NCBI GenBank assembly: GCA_043785105.1
Contig: JAYVXO010000203.1
Coordinates: 1 to 64,000, forward strand
From: Fimbriiglobus sp043785105
GTDB lineage: Bacteria; Planctomycetota; Planctomycetia; Gemmatales; Gemmataceae
Direction of reading: 5' to 3'
Length of the DNA: 64,000 nucleotides
The notes under the pieces are model-generated. The model worked only from the letters and a program-made list of their open reading frames with translations. It made no database searches and was not told the origin of the DNA. A program made the translations under genes and the position numbers. Numbering within the stretch: the stretch's first letter is position 1; every line of letters starts with the position of its first letter. Below, one piece after another: positions 23,201 to 29,430 of the stretch.

Positions 23201-26200
23201 AGGATAAGGTTTCGGTGGCAGGCGGCACCCTCATCACGGCGGTCGGCGGCATTGGCGAAGACAATTTCACGATCACGGGGGGCAGCAAAATCCTGATCGG
23301 TGGCGGCTTGGACAACGACAATTTTTCGATCACGGGCGGCGATCTCGTCACGGCGTTCGGCGGCGAAGGCGACGACAACGTGGCCGTCGGCGGTGGAACG
23401 AACGTGATCGTCGTTGGCGATCAGGGTGACGATCACTTCACGGTCACCGGCGGCGACCTCATCACCGTCTTCGGCGGCCTGAACAACGATGACGTCCTGG
23501 TGAACACGGTTACCGGCCGCGTCGAAGTGTTGGGGTCGGAAGGCAACGACAAAATCCAGGTGCTGCAGGGCACCCAGATTTCCGCCGATGGGGGCAGCGG
23601 TGACGACGCCATCACGGTCAGCGGTGGCGATCAGGTCACAGTCTTCGGGGGAAGTGGCAACGACGCCGTCAGTGTGTCGGGTGGGCTGTTCATTAAAGTG
23701 CTTGGCGGGTCCGGCAACGATTCCGTCACGGTATCGGGTGGCACGAACCTGACCGTGAACGGCGGCTCCGGCAACGACGTCATCACCGCGAACAACCCGG
23801 CGGCCAGCAACATCGTGCTGTTTGGCGACTCCGGTAACGACATCATCACCGCCGATCAACCCGTCGGCATCACCGTCAGTGGCGGTCGCGGCGACGACTA
23901 CCTGTTGCTGGGTCGCGGTGTGGATGTCGTGGCTTACGGCGACGACGGCAACGATAACTACATCTTCTTGAATACCGGCAGCGGCAACGTCAAGCTCAAG
24001 GAACTCATCAACCTGGATTCCTCGAACCTCGATCAGCCGAGCCGGGGCGATGACTTCGTGGACTTCTCCGCGTTCACCACGGCGGCAACGTTCAACCTCG
24101 GTCTCATTGGTAGCGAACTCGATCCGACCATCGGCAAGCAGATTGTGAACGGTGTGACCATCTGGCTCTTTGGTAGCTTCGAGGGCATCTACGGCACGTC
24201 CGCGAGCGACCTGCTCATCGGCAATGAAAACGACAACCAGATTTACGGCCTGGGCGGCAACGACACCATTTACGGCCTGGGCGGGAACGATACCCTCGTC
24301 GGCGGTCTGGGTGACGACTCGCTCATCGGTGGTACCGGCAACGATTGGTATGCTTTCTACGGCACCAGCGTTGAGTCCGACGTGGTCGTCGAAGCGGCCA
24401 ATCTCGACGTCGATACCCTCGACTTCAGCGGTCGGGGGTTAGCGGTCACGGTCGATCTCAGTTCGACCGCCGTGCAAACCTACGACGGGTCATCGAAGAT
24501 TCAACTTTCCAGTTCGACGGGCCTGGAAAACATCGTCGGTTCTAACTTCGCTGACACGCTGACGGGCAACAGCCGTGACAACCAAATCGCCGGGTTAGGT
24601 GGCAACGACACGCTGACTGGTGCGGCTGGCGACGATGTCTACTACTTCGCTGGTTCCAACGCTGGCACGGATCGTGTCGTGGAAACGGCTGCCGATGCGG
24701 GCAGTGACACGCTCGACTTCAGCGGCTTCCTGGCCCCGATCCAACTCGACTTGGCCGTCACCAGTGCCCAATCGTTCGGTACCTTCGGCGGGGTTCAACT
24801 CAGTGACGGCATGGGCGTCGAAAACATCGTCGGCACGGGTTACGCCGATCGACTGTTCGGCAACGCGCGGCCCAACGCGATCCACGGGGCGGGTGGCGCG
24901 GACTACATTGACGGCCGCAGCGGCAACGACAACCTCTATGGCGGCCTGACCCAAGTGGTGTTCCTCGATTTCGCTACCGGCACCGAACTGCCCCGTGGCG
25001 ATTTCGATTACCTCAACACGGCATCCGCGACTGTCGGTGTCTCCGCCGCGGATGCGATTATCGCGCGGTTGAACACGATCTTTACCGGACTCGATTACCG
25101 CTTCACGATGAACCTCGCGGACGCTCAGGCGTGGACGGCCAACAGTGGCCGCGAGTTTGTCACACTTGTGTTCAACGACGGTCCGGGTGGCGGTATCGGC
25201 GGCGAGTCGAATGAAATCGACTTCCGCAACTTGATCCGCGACGGCCGAGGCACGATCAACGTCAACGACTTGCTTGGTGGCACGACTCAACCCCCCAAGA
25301 CGGTCGCCAACTTCATCGCGCTCTCCAGCACGATTGCCGCCCACGAACTCGGCCACATGGCGGGCTTGCGGCACGGTGACGCATTCGGGCCGATCGGGTC
25401 CGGCTTGTACGAGCACGTCGGTGCCGCGTACCTCGCCCAGATCACGCCGACCTACACCGGGCTGTTCAACGCCGTCTACACGCCGTTGCACATTCTGGCC
25501 AGCCCGTTGTCGGTGGGGACGAAGCTGTCCGATGCTACACAAAACACCTACTTCGGCGAACGCGAACTCATCAAGCTGTCCTTCGCCGACACCGGCACGG
25601 CGATCCGGGAAGCCAGCCCCGTTGCCGGCTCGCACGGCACTTTCAGCACGGCGACCGCGTTCGGCGTCCTCCCGGCGTTGAACGTGTTCAACACCATCGG
25701 CGCACGCGAAGCGGGCTACGTGCCTGCTGCGGGCCAGAACTTCGACTGGATGAACGTGTCCGCGCTTTCCGTGAGTGGCAACCTCGACGCCGTCGCGGGT
25801 CTGGCCGAAAAGGACGTCTACTCCTTCTACGGCACGGCGGGCGACATCATTAACATCGAACTCATTTCATCGTCGATTCGGCCATCGCTGTCGAACCCGA
25901 TTGACGGCGTGTTGCGGGTTTACGACGCGAACGGCAACCTTCTCTACGAGAGCGACAACGAATTCGAGACTGCCGACGCGAACGTCTTCGACCTGCGGTT
26001 ACCAACGAGCGGGCTGTTTTACATCGAAGTGACGAGCAAGACGCCGACCGACACGGGCCGGTACGAACTGTTCGTGACGCGGTTCGGCCCGCGCACGCCG
26101 AACCTCCAGCCGCTGGGCTTGGGTGACACGATCGTCGGCGGCGCCGGGTCGGACTACATGTACGGCACGACGGCGAACGACACGTTCCGCGTCGGGGCGA

Positions 26201-29200
26201 TTGCAGCGGGCGACGTGGATACCATCGACGGCGGCCTGGGCGACGACCTCTTCGACAAAGTCGGGTTCGCGGGCGTCAACGCCATATTGACCAGCATCGA
26301 ACTCACCCTCAGCACCTTCACGGTGCCGACGCTCGCCCCGATCGCGGCGATGACCGTGAACGAAGGGCAAACGCTGACGTTCACCGCGGCCGGTTCCACG
26401 ACCGCGACCGGCGATCGCTTGGCGTACTCCCTGGCGCCCGCCGCCACGGGTTTGTTCCCGAACGGGGCGAGTATTGATCCGAACACGGGCAAGTTCACGT
26501 TCATCCCGACCAACCAAGGCGCGTTCAGCGTCAAAGTCATTGTTACGAACGCCGACGGCCAAGTGGCGGAGCGGACGTTCGCCATCACGGCGAACAACGT
26601 CGCCCCGACCCTCGCGCTCACCGGATTGGCCACACTGTTCGAGGCCGGAACCTGGACGGGCGGCGGCACGGTGACCGATCCGGGTCTGGACACCTTGACC
26701 GTGACCGTGAACTACGGCGACGGTAGCGGGTGGCTACCCGTTGTCCTCGGCACCAATCACAAGTATCAGCTTTCGCACGTCTACGGGGATAACGGCAACT
26801 ACACCGTGACGGTGCGGGTCAACGACGGCGACGGCGGCAGCGATGAAAAGACGTTGCCCGTCGTGGTGCTCAACGTAGCCCCGACGGCAACCCTGTCGAA
26901 CGCCGGGGACGTGACCGAAGGCACCGTCGGTGTGGCAGCCGTGAACTTCACCACTGCGACGGACGTGAGTGCCGTGGATGCGACTTCGCTGCGTTTCGCT
27001 TACGACTTCAACAACGACGGCATCTGGGATCTCGGCACCGGAACCTACGCCGGGTCCGTGACGAATGCGTCACCCGTGTTGCCAGCCGTGTACGTCAACG
27101 ACGGCCTGTTGACCCGCACGGTGAAAGCCCGCGTCATCGACAAGGACGGCGGATTCACGGATTACCTCACAAGCTTCACCGTGTTCAACGCCCCGCCGAC
27201 GGCGACGATCAACGGGCCACTCGTTGTGACCATCAACGAAGGCAGCGTGCTGAACCTGACGGGCACCGGCAGCGACGTCGGCCAAGACACGCTGACCTAC
27301 CTGTGGACCGCGCTGGGTGCGTTTGACAAAACGCCGCACACTTCAACTACCACCGGCTTGAGCTATACCGTCACGGACGACGACCAATACACGGTCACGT
27401 TCACCGTCACCGATTCCGACGGTGCAAGTGTGACGAAGACCGTGCAAGTGAACGTGTTGAACGTGGCCCCGACGCTCACCGTCGGTAGCGTGGCCACAGT
27501 GCAGCCGGGCGTACCGTTCAGCCGCACGGTCACCTTCACCGATCCGGGGGCCGACACGTGGACCGCCGAAGTGAATTACGGCGACGGCGGCGGGTGGCAG
27601 CCGATTGCAATCAATGCCACGAAGCAGATTGCGTTGAGCCACACCTACGCCACGGCTGGCAACTTCACGCTGCAAGTCCGAGTGACCGACGACAACGGCG
27701 GCACGGACACGAAGTCGTTCCCGGTCGTGTCGAACCTGCCACCCGTCGCATCCGTGGTCGGCCCGGCCAACGGCGTGCGGGGCCAAGTTCGCACGTTCAC
27801 CCTCTCCGCAACCGATTACATCGGCGACGTGGCCGCCGGCTTCGAGTACCGCGTCAACTGGGGTGACGGGTCGCCGGTGCAAGTGGTCACCCGCACCGCG
27901 AACAACATCAACACGCCACTCACCCACACGTACATGACACTCGGCAACTTCACGGTCAGCGTGCTTGCGGTCGATCAGTACGGTGCGATTAGCCCGGCGG
28001 CAACGACCGTCATCCCGATTCTCGTGGCGGCGTTGCAAACCAGCGGCGGCATCACCACACTCGCCGTCGGCGGTAGTGATGCTTCCGATGAAATTCAACT
28101 GGAGTTAAAGGACGGGCACCCCGATACCATCGTGGTGGAGATCAACGATGTCAAGCAGGAATTCCGCTTGGTCCAGAAGATCGAAGTCTATGGCAACGGC
28201 GGTAACGACGAAATCAGCATTGATGAAGACATCACTTTGCCGGCGATGATTGACGGCGGTGCGGGCAACGACACCATTGAAGGCGGCGGCGGCAACAACA
28301 CCATCTACGGTGGCCTCGGCAATGACGTGATTGAGGGTGGCGATGGCAACGATGTGATTTATGGTGGCGATGGCAACGACACGATTGACGGCGGTGCTGG
28401 CAACGATGTCATCGACGCCGGCAGTGGTAACAACAGCGTGGACGGCGGTGCTGGCAATGACACCATCACGGCTGGCAGCGGCAACGACACGATTGACGGC
28501 GGCGACGGCAACGACGTGATTAATGCCGGTGACGGCAATAACTCGGTTAAAGGCGGCGATGGTAACGACACCATCACAGCCGGGTCAGGGAATGACACGA
28601 TTGATGGCGGTTCTGGCAACGACCTCATCAACGCGGGCGATGGCAACAACTACATTAACGGTGGCGACGGCAACGACACCATCACGGCTGGGTCCGGCAA
28701 CGACACCATCTACGGCGGTGACGGGAACGATGTCATCAACGCCGGTGACGGCAACAACTGGGTCGATGGTGGTAGCGGCAACGACACCATCACTGCGGGC
28801 AGTGGCAGTGACACGCTGTACGGCGGCGACGGCGACGACCTCATCCGGGCCGGGGCTGGCAACGACACGTTGGACGGGGGGGCGGGCAACGACATCTTGA
28901 TCGGCGGCGACGGCGACGACCTGCTCGTCGGCGGCGACGGCCGCGACCTGCTCATCGGCGGCTTCGGGGCGGATCGGATCAACGGCAATGCCCAAGATGA
29001 CATCCTCATCGCGGGCTACACGTCGTTCGATAACAACGATGTTGCGCTCAACAACATCATGGCCGAATGGACTAGCAGCGGCAGTTACACCAGCCGCGTC
29101 AACAACCTGACGACCGGCTTCGGGGCCGCCGGGGGCGTTAAACTCATCGGCGATGACGGCGCCACGCAGACCGTCTTCAACGACAACGACGTAGACACCC

Positions 29201-29319
29201 TCATCGGCAGCAGCGGTCAGGATTGGTTCTTTGCGAACACCATCAACGACAACGGCGGCGCAATCGACATCGTCGTGGATGCAGCGGGCAACGAGATCGT
29301 CCGCGACACGGATTACTAA
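11284..29319 (+). CDS. giant (6011 aa) modular surface protein: beta-helix, PKD/Ig, RTX-like repeats and a zincin motif
   Basis: One uninterrupted 18-kb frame. The N-terminus has the planctomycete LEDRCVPATF motif (residues ~38-47) rather than a normal signal peptide. About 37 right-handed beta-helix units follow to ~19440, each roughly 60-70 residues, with RNVISGN, GNYIGTDATGT and NTIGGTT signatures. Bases 13681-13965 hold an inserted non-repeat domain. Ig/PKD-like domains span ~19860-21800, then RTX-like Gly/Asp repeats ~21810-24950. A metalloprotease-like segment at ~24955-25620 carries HELGHMAGLRH (H4687, H4691, H4697). A PPC-like domain (~25770-26080), PKD domains (~26330-28020) and classic RTX nonapeptides (~28050-28990) lead to a conserved-looking C-terminal segment ending WFFANTINDNGG. 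I infer a secreted, calcium-binding adhesin or matrix protein. Repeat number should be confirmed with long reads. Confidence 0.93.
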   Translation: MRPQNWSSRVLTAFSRRSNQRPVSVSKLLELKLQLQALEDRCVPATFTVTNINDLGAGSLRQAIIDANAQPGADAIDFNIGGGGQQTIVLTSAALPTITEAVHVNGFTQPGYAGTPLIELRGDSVVTGNPISSKTGITIAASNVTVIGLAINRFANEGVWINSGTNNTIQNNYVGTDVTGTLDKGNSGDGIFTNAGANANLIVGNLVSGNDATGILLQSDSNKVQGNRVGTKADGNSALGNSLRGVWMYVGSSNVIGVDGDGIGDATEGNLISGNSGPGIYFQGDSNNNVIAGNLIGTNAAGTAAVANVAGGISFLSDFLADNNRIGTNADGTSDKLERNVISGNANYGIVDFGKATLIAGNYVGTKADGLSALANAQGGVSLGSTKAIVGGTAAASRNVISGNAGFGVSISTAAGTKNTILGNYIGTDAAGTAAVANTSNGVQIDGGATNNTIGGTTAAERNIVSGNSGDGVQITGVGTSGNTVAGNYIGLDVTGDAPLANAGFGVAVRFGATGNTIGGTKTLGKNVISGNGPAAGAAGVGILDSGTTGNFVSGNYIGTDATGTKARGGNQYGVILAFDAAANFVGTNGDGTNDSDEGNLISGNTNGVWVQSNADNNVIAGNYIGTKLDGVGALGNTQSGIRIFDSSVNGTRIGTNADGKSDAFERNVISANASFGVYESGGGGTIVAGNYVGTDFKGAIGLGVQLIGVVLQGATNATIGTNADGVNDAAERNVITGNIVAGVQLTAATATGNKVAGNYIGTAANGTSLVAGGQNGTGVLVDTGANSNTIGGANVTAVQSFPITIGSGTFILSFGPSVTAVLPFNATTLQVQTALNALTSIGGVGGSVTVTKLANVYTVTFGGTLQYSILPSLVLTENGIAGTVNILSQGLFAGNVVSGNSIYGIQISGVGTSNNKVTGNDIGTNAAGAAGLGNTYGIWIENGAGAETIGGPTPGERNIIAGNSATNVYLRNSSGNRVQGNYIGYSPVGSLGTQFSGVFLDNGSSNNFIGTDGDGINDATEGNVISGHDAASGIGVYLSFSSNNNVIAGNLIGTTPDGFTAKGNTQAGIYIVASANGNRIGTDANGQSDALERNVIAGNGVGIIVRGVTGTVIAGNFIGTDGTGAAALGNLSSGILIDAGATNNTIGGTTAAARNVVSGNLTEGVQISGAGTTGNRVYGNYIGTDAAGTGKLANNDGVFLTGNATGNFIGTDGNGVTDSGEGNVISGNTSAGVLIISADGNRIAGNLIGLNAAGTGAVPNFDGVFLQSTGGNIIGTDGSVDAFNANERNYISGNSDRGVVLDGANVVAGNWIGLKPDGKSAGTQQFGVQVTGLGSRVGTNADGIADTDERNVISGNSNTGIIMSSTSAIIAGNYIGTDATGAFARPNANGVSVVGTLNTIGGAVVGAGNVISGNTSTGVLIAGVGTSNNVVLGNFIGTNFTGNGAVPNVTGVSIQDGSTNNTIGGTTAGARNVISGNSDYGMLVSGTGTNANAVYGNFIGTNTSGKAALSNGTNALNQGNSVYSAAGVSIRLGVTNTKIGGTTVGQGNVISGNAWIGVSIGGAGTDGTTIQGNIIGLTANGNAALGNDRSGVLIGDGAANALIGGTAVGARNVLSGNAFGVALAFAAGTGNRIEGNFIGTDTAGTAAFGNGTGVLIFGGTSGTTIGGTTATARNIISGNTDENVRIDGATTSGNVISANYIGLNAAGLAGLPGGANNFGVVVFNAPNNTIGGATVGERNVISGNARSGIDILGLGAVGNKVYGNFIGTNPAGSAKISNLGQGVVLDLGANGNFIGGSTTTPGTGLGNLISGNLGQGVLIQSNSTGNKVQGNNIGLNAAGDTAIGNGLFNAGSGPGLQILLGSNNTLVGGPSDITAVAGGTRNVIAGNPNGDIAIGNGANASTGVVIQGNYVGTDITGTSLIAGGNTGIVVGSATGLQIGGSGVNEGNLIAGAFVGIQVFAVGSDGTTIQGNRIGTDKTGTQDIGATTFGIRVSSSAKNTLIGGTTGGAMNLISGNTVGIRIDSNAGGSPTNVLIQGNRIGTKLDGLSALANGTGIEITDSASGVTVGGTAAGARNIISGNTGDGVNITGVGTTNNNIAGNTIGLAADGTTALGNISSGVRIDGSASGNTIGGGAAGAGNVISANVVGVTLVTGSTNNLVAGNRIGTDATGTLARGNASFGVHIFGSANTIGSNGDGSNDAGEGNLISGNQYGIFIQSGGNNTVIAGNFIGTNATGTAALGNTVTGVYIFDSNVTGTRIGTNADGTSDSLERNVIAGNANGVFTFGQQTIVAGNYLGTNAAGTVALAGGNIAILTGATQTRIGTNADGVNDASERNVISGNAGYGVQISGLGTSNNTVAGNYIGTTADGTAALGNTGVGVNIISGARNNTIGGLTAIPGTGAGNVISGNIDGVSISGTGSDSNRVQGNIIGTNASGTASLGNLYGVVIQAAASNTVGGGAAGAGNLISGNTGVGVYLEDAGTSGNKVQGNWIGTNLAGSAALANFYGIQVRLVDGANLIGSDADGTNDASERNIISGNTSLGILVGDSTNQTIAGNYIGTNVAGTLAIANGFIGVLIANSTNTTIGGLVAAARNVISGNAGRGLLVQGSASAGTVIHGNYIGTNVAGTAALGNSVGVQLQLGATGVTVGGASVGARNIISGNTLDGVRIEGSGTTGNTVLGNYIGTNATGTAALGNSGDGVSITSGASGNIIGGKLLDTNLNLGNLVAFNGKGIYLDATVSGNTIRFNRVYSNGGLTSIINDSNNPNTPALTAALGGNSAEIFGGFQGVAGKSYLVDFYVTDVSGTAKIYLGNTTYLANGVGFVSIDSLFPGTMPFGAIITATATRVDTGSTSGLAVGTPAVGAIIRGLPFDLKSVEGKPLTLTAFTVQDTTGLSYRWSILKDGVPYADSVGSFTPVEAGMTFIPDNNATYIVQVTITTGIGGTSTAGPASIVVSNAPPRPELRLTTDQVQAGSVVVAQAVGNDPGTADVVTFVWQVWFGPAIGLPLSSGTGDNFSFTPTLNGFYRLRLTADDHDGGVAVVERLVESRGASPLASITLITSGNEGDPVQARADVSQIVNGEDLVFEWKVTKNGVAYTPITTPTAGAVQFVPNDQGSYRIDLRVRSLTSGLTTDAAPVFVTPGNTAPVVSIVAPTLPVLAGAPITFISKAAYPGSADTLSYQWTATILGSTVQYGGISQNFTFTPGIVGQYQVSLTVTDNSSASATASQFFVVTAGTITLGINGFPTAPVAEGTALNLSAAVTAGSYRYDWTVTRDGMPYLTASSRTLANPNGFVAVPLDFPLKPNDNGKYEVTLQVTLPTGKTGIRTQSFKAFNVPPLPTITVSAGPYIEGVPILFTAAPHDPGTADTHSYAWKINGVSYGADPANPSVFKFVPPDNGSYTASVTVTDDEGLPASVSTAPLTVLNANPTLSIRSGAPVAGKVSLALDWRDVPADTKTVAATWKLFADNVQVDSGSEYTLSYTPVIGKRYTIEWTAGDEDNGSSTIRIASLVGTAGDDTRVITAADVAGVDAVIYQGLAGNDTISVAPGITTPMILDGGDGDDVIAGGDGDNVLIAGTGKNTLTGGKGNNLFIGGGSDTMFGGSGTNRYMVHFSEVQIVAGAGSIDTVDFSGITTSGVAVRFDGNPAYQFPFAGNTTSKLSLVGSFEGVVGTNLGDKISINTSNITVFGGAGDDNVTVDGGSNVSFDGGKGSDNVTVTGGDMVRVFGGESGDTNVTIGGTATNVDVIGGNQQFLPSLPGGLMNVSITGGNLIRVFGGEDSENVTVGGTAKDVTISTGGGVNGVLITGGELIRVFGGEGDENVTVGVGAKDVIISTGGGVNNVSISGGELIRVFGDVGVDNVTVNGASNNVLISTGGGKDAVSIGGGNLVTVFTGDADDSVTISGGTNLLLAAGEGNDKILVTGGTNLILLGDGGNDLVTISGGDHISVYGGEGDDAATVTGTATEVLVSGWNGKDKVSVAGGTLITAVGGIGEDNFTITGGSKILIGGGLDNDNFSITGGDLVTAFGGEGDDNVAVGGGTNVIVVGDQGDDHFTVTGGDLITVFGGLNNDDVLVNTVTGRVEVLGSEGNDKIQVLQGTQISADGGSGDDAITVSGGDQVTVFGGSGNDAVSVSGGLFIKVLGGSGNDSVTVSGGTNLTVNGGSGNDVITANNPAASNIVLFGDSGNDIITADQPVGITVSGGRGDDYLLLGRGVDVVAYGDDGNDNYIFLNTGSGNVKLKELINLDSSNLDQPSRGDDFVDFSAFTTAATFNLGLIGSELDPTIGKQIVNGVTIWLFGSFEGIYGTSASDLLIGNENDNQIYGLGGNDTIYGLGGNDTLVGGLGDDSLIGGTGNDWYAFYGTSVESDVVVEAANLDVDTLDFSGRGLAVTVDLSSTAVQTYDGSSKIQLSSSTGLENIVGSNFADTLTGNSRDNQIAGLGGNDTLTGAAGDDVYYFAGSNAGTDRVVETAADAGSDTLDFSGFLAPIQLDLAVTSAQSFGTFGGVQLSDGMGVENIVGTGYADRLFGNARPNAIHGAGGADYIDGRSGNDNLYGGLTQVVFLDFATGTELPRGDFDYLNTASATVGVSAADAIIARLNTIFTGLDYRFTMNLADAQAWTANSGREFVTLVFNDGPGGGIGGESNEIDFRNLIRDGRGTINVNDLLGGTTQPPKTVANFIALSSTIAAHELGHMAGLRHGDAFGPIGSGLYEHVGAAYLAQITPTYTGLFNAVYTPLHILASPLSVGTKLSDATQNTYFGERELIKLSFADTGTAIREASPVAGSHGTFSTATAFGVLPALNVFNTIGAREAGYVPAAGQNFDWMNVSALSVSGNLDAVAGLAEKDVYSFYGTAGDIINIELISSSIRPSLSNPIDGVLRVYDANGNLLYESDNEFETADANVFDLRLPTSGLFYIEVTSKTPTDTGRYELFVTRFGPRTPNLQPLGLGDTIVGGAGSDYMYGTTANDTFRVGAIAAGDVDTIDGGLGDDLFDKVGFAGVNAILTSIELTLSTFTVPTLAPIAAMTVNEGQTLTFTAAGSTTATGDRLAYSLAPAATGLFPNGASIDPNTGKFTFIPTNQGAFSVKVIVTNADGQVAERTFAITANNVAPTLALTGLATLFEAGTWTGGGTVTDPGLDTLTVTVNYGDGSGWLPVVLGTNHKYQLSHVYGDNGNYTVTVRVNDGDGGSDEKTLPVVVLNVAPTATLSNAGDVTEGTVGVAAVNFTTATDVSAVDATSLRFAYDFNNDGIWDLGTGTYAGSVTNASPVLPAVYVNDGLLTRTVKARVIDKDGGFTDYLTSFTVFNAPPTATINGPLVVTINEGSVLNLTGTGSDVGQDTLTYLWTALGAFDKTPHTSTTTGLSYTVTDDDQYTVTFTVTDSDGASVTKTVQVNVLNVAPTLTVGSVATVQPGVPFSRTVTFTDPGADTWTAEVNYGDGGGWQPIAINATKQIALSHTYATAGNFTLQVRVTDDNGGTDTKSFPVVSNLPPVASVVGPANGVRGQVRTFTLSATDYIGDVAAGFEYRVNWGDGSPVQVVTRTANNINTPLTHTYMTLGNFTVSVLAVDQYGAISPAATTVIPILVAALQTSGGITTLAVGGSDASDEIQLELKDGHPDTIVVEINDVKQEFRLVQKIEVYGNGGNDEISIDEDITLPAMIDGGAGNDTIEGGGGNNTIYGGLGNDVIEGGDGNDVIYGGDGNDTIDGGAGNDVIDAGSGNNSVDGGAGNDTITAGSGNDTIDGGDGNDVINAGDGNNSVKGGDGNDTITAGSGNDTIDGGSGNDLINAGDGNNYINGGDGNDTITAGSGNDTIYGGDGNDVINAGDGNNWVDGGSGNDTITAGSGSDTLYGGDGDDLIRAGAGNDTLDGGAGNDILIGGDGDDLLVGGDGRDLLIGGFGADRINGNAQDDILIAGYTSFDNNDVALNNIMAEWTSSGSYTSRVNNLTTGFGAAGGVKLIGDDGATQTVFNDNDVDTLIGSSGQDWFFANTINDNGGAIDIVVDAAGNEIVRDTDY
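11416..19440 (+). repeat. array of about 37 beta-helix coding repeats
   Basis: Within the giant gene a unit of about 190-210 bp recurs. Its core encodes (R/G)NVISGN, then a GNYIGT(D/N)A.GT strand, a GVxI strand and NTIGGTTAAA. I counted about 37 occurrences of the NVISGN-like core. Units differ by substitution and small indels and some are shortened, so this is an old, diverged array with locally near-identical stretches rather than a perfect tandem repeat. Confidence 0.85.
28230..28990 (+). repeat. RTX nonapeptide coding repeats
   Basis: An 18/27-bp periodic region encodes GGxGNDxI-type nonapeptides (GGDGNDVIYGGDGNDTIDGG and many variants). These are the calcium-binding RTX repeats typical of proteins exported by type I systems. 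They sit near the C-terminus of the giant protein, where RTX blocks normally assist export and folding. Confidence 0.85.
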
Positions 29320-29331
29320 GAGTGTGTGAGC

Positions 29332-29412
29332 GTGGAGTGTGTGAGAGTGGAGAGTCAGAATTAGGGGTCAGAAGTCTCTGTTTTGATTACTCTCTACTCT
29401 CACACACTCCAC
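29332..29412. terminator. long inverted repeat downstream of the giant gene
   Basis: Arms 29332-29355 and 29389-29412 match at 23 of 24 positions and enclose a 33-nt spacer. The repeat begins 12 bp after the giant gene's TAA and ends 18 bp before the glycosyltransferase ATG. It could form a large stem in mRNA and act as a terminator, processing signal or attenuator. It has no T-tract. Confidence 0.6.
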
Positions 29413-29430
29413 TCTGGTACTTTCTAAGAA

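Noticed and set aside
28230..28990. Tandem-repeat DNA that could be mistaken for a CRISPR or satellite array
   Set aside because: The period is 18/27 bp, in frame, and encodes RTX nonapeptides.
20176..28995. Numerous minus-strand frames of 60-350 codons opposite the PKD/RTX part of the giant gene
   Set aside because: All follow the codon phase of the plus-strand gene and consist of S/P/L- or V/A/D-rich low-complexity sequence.
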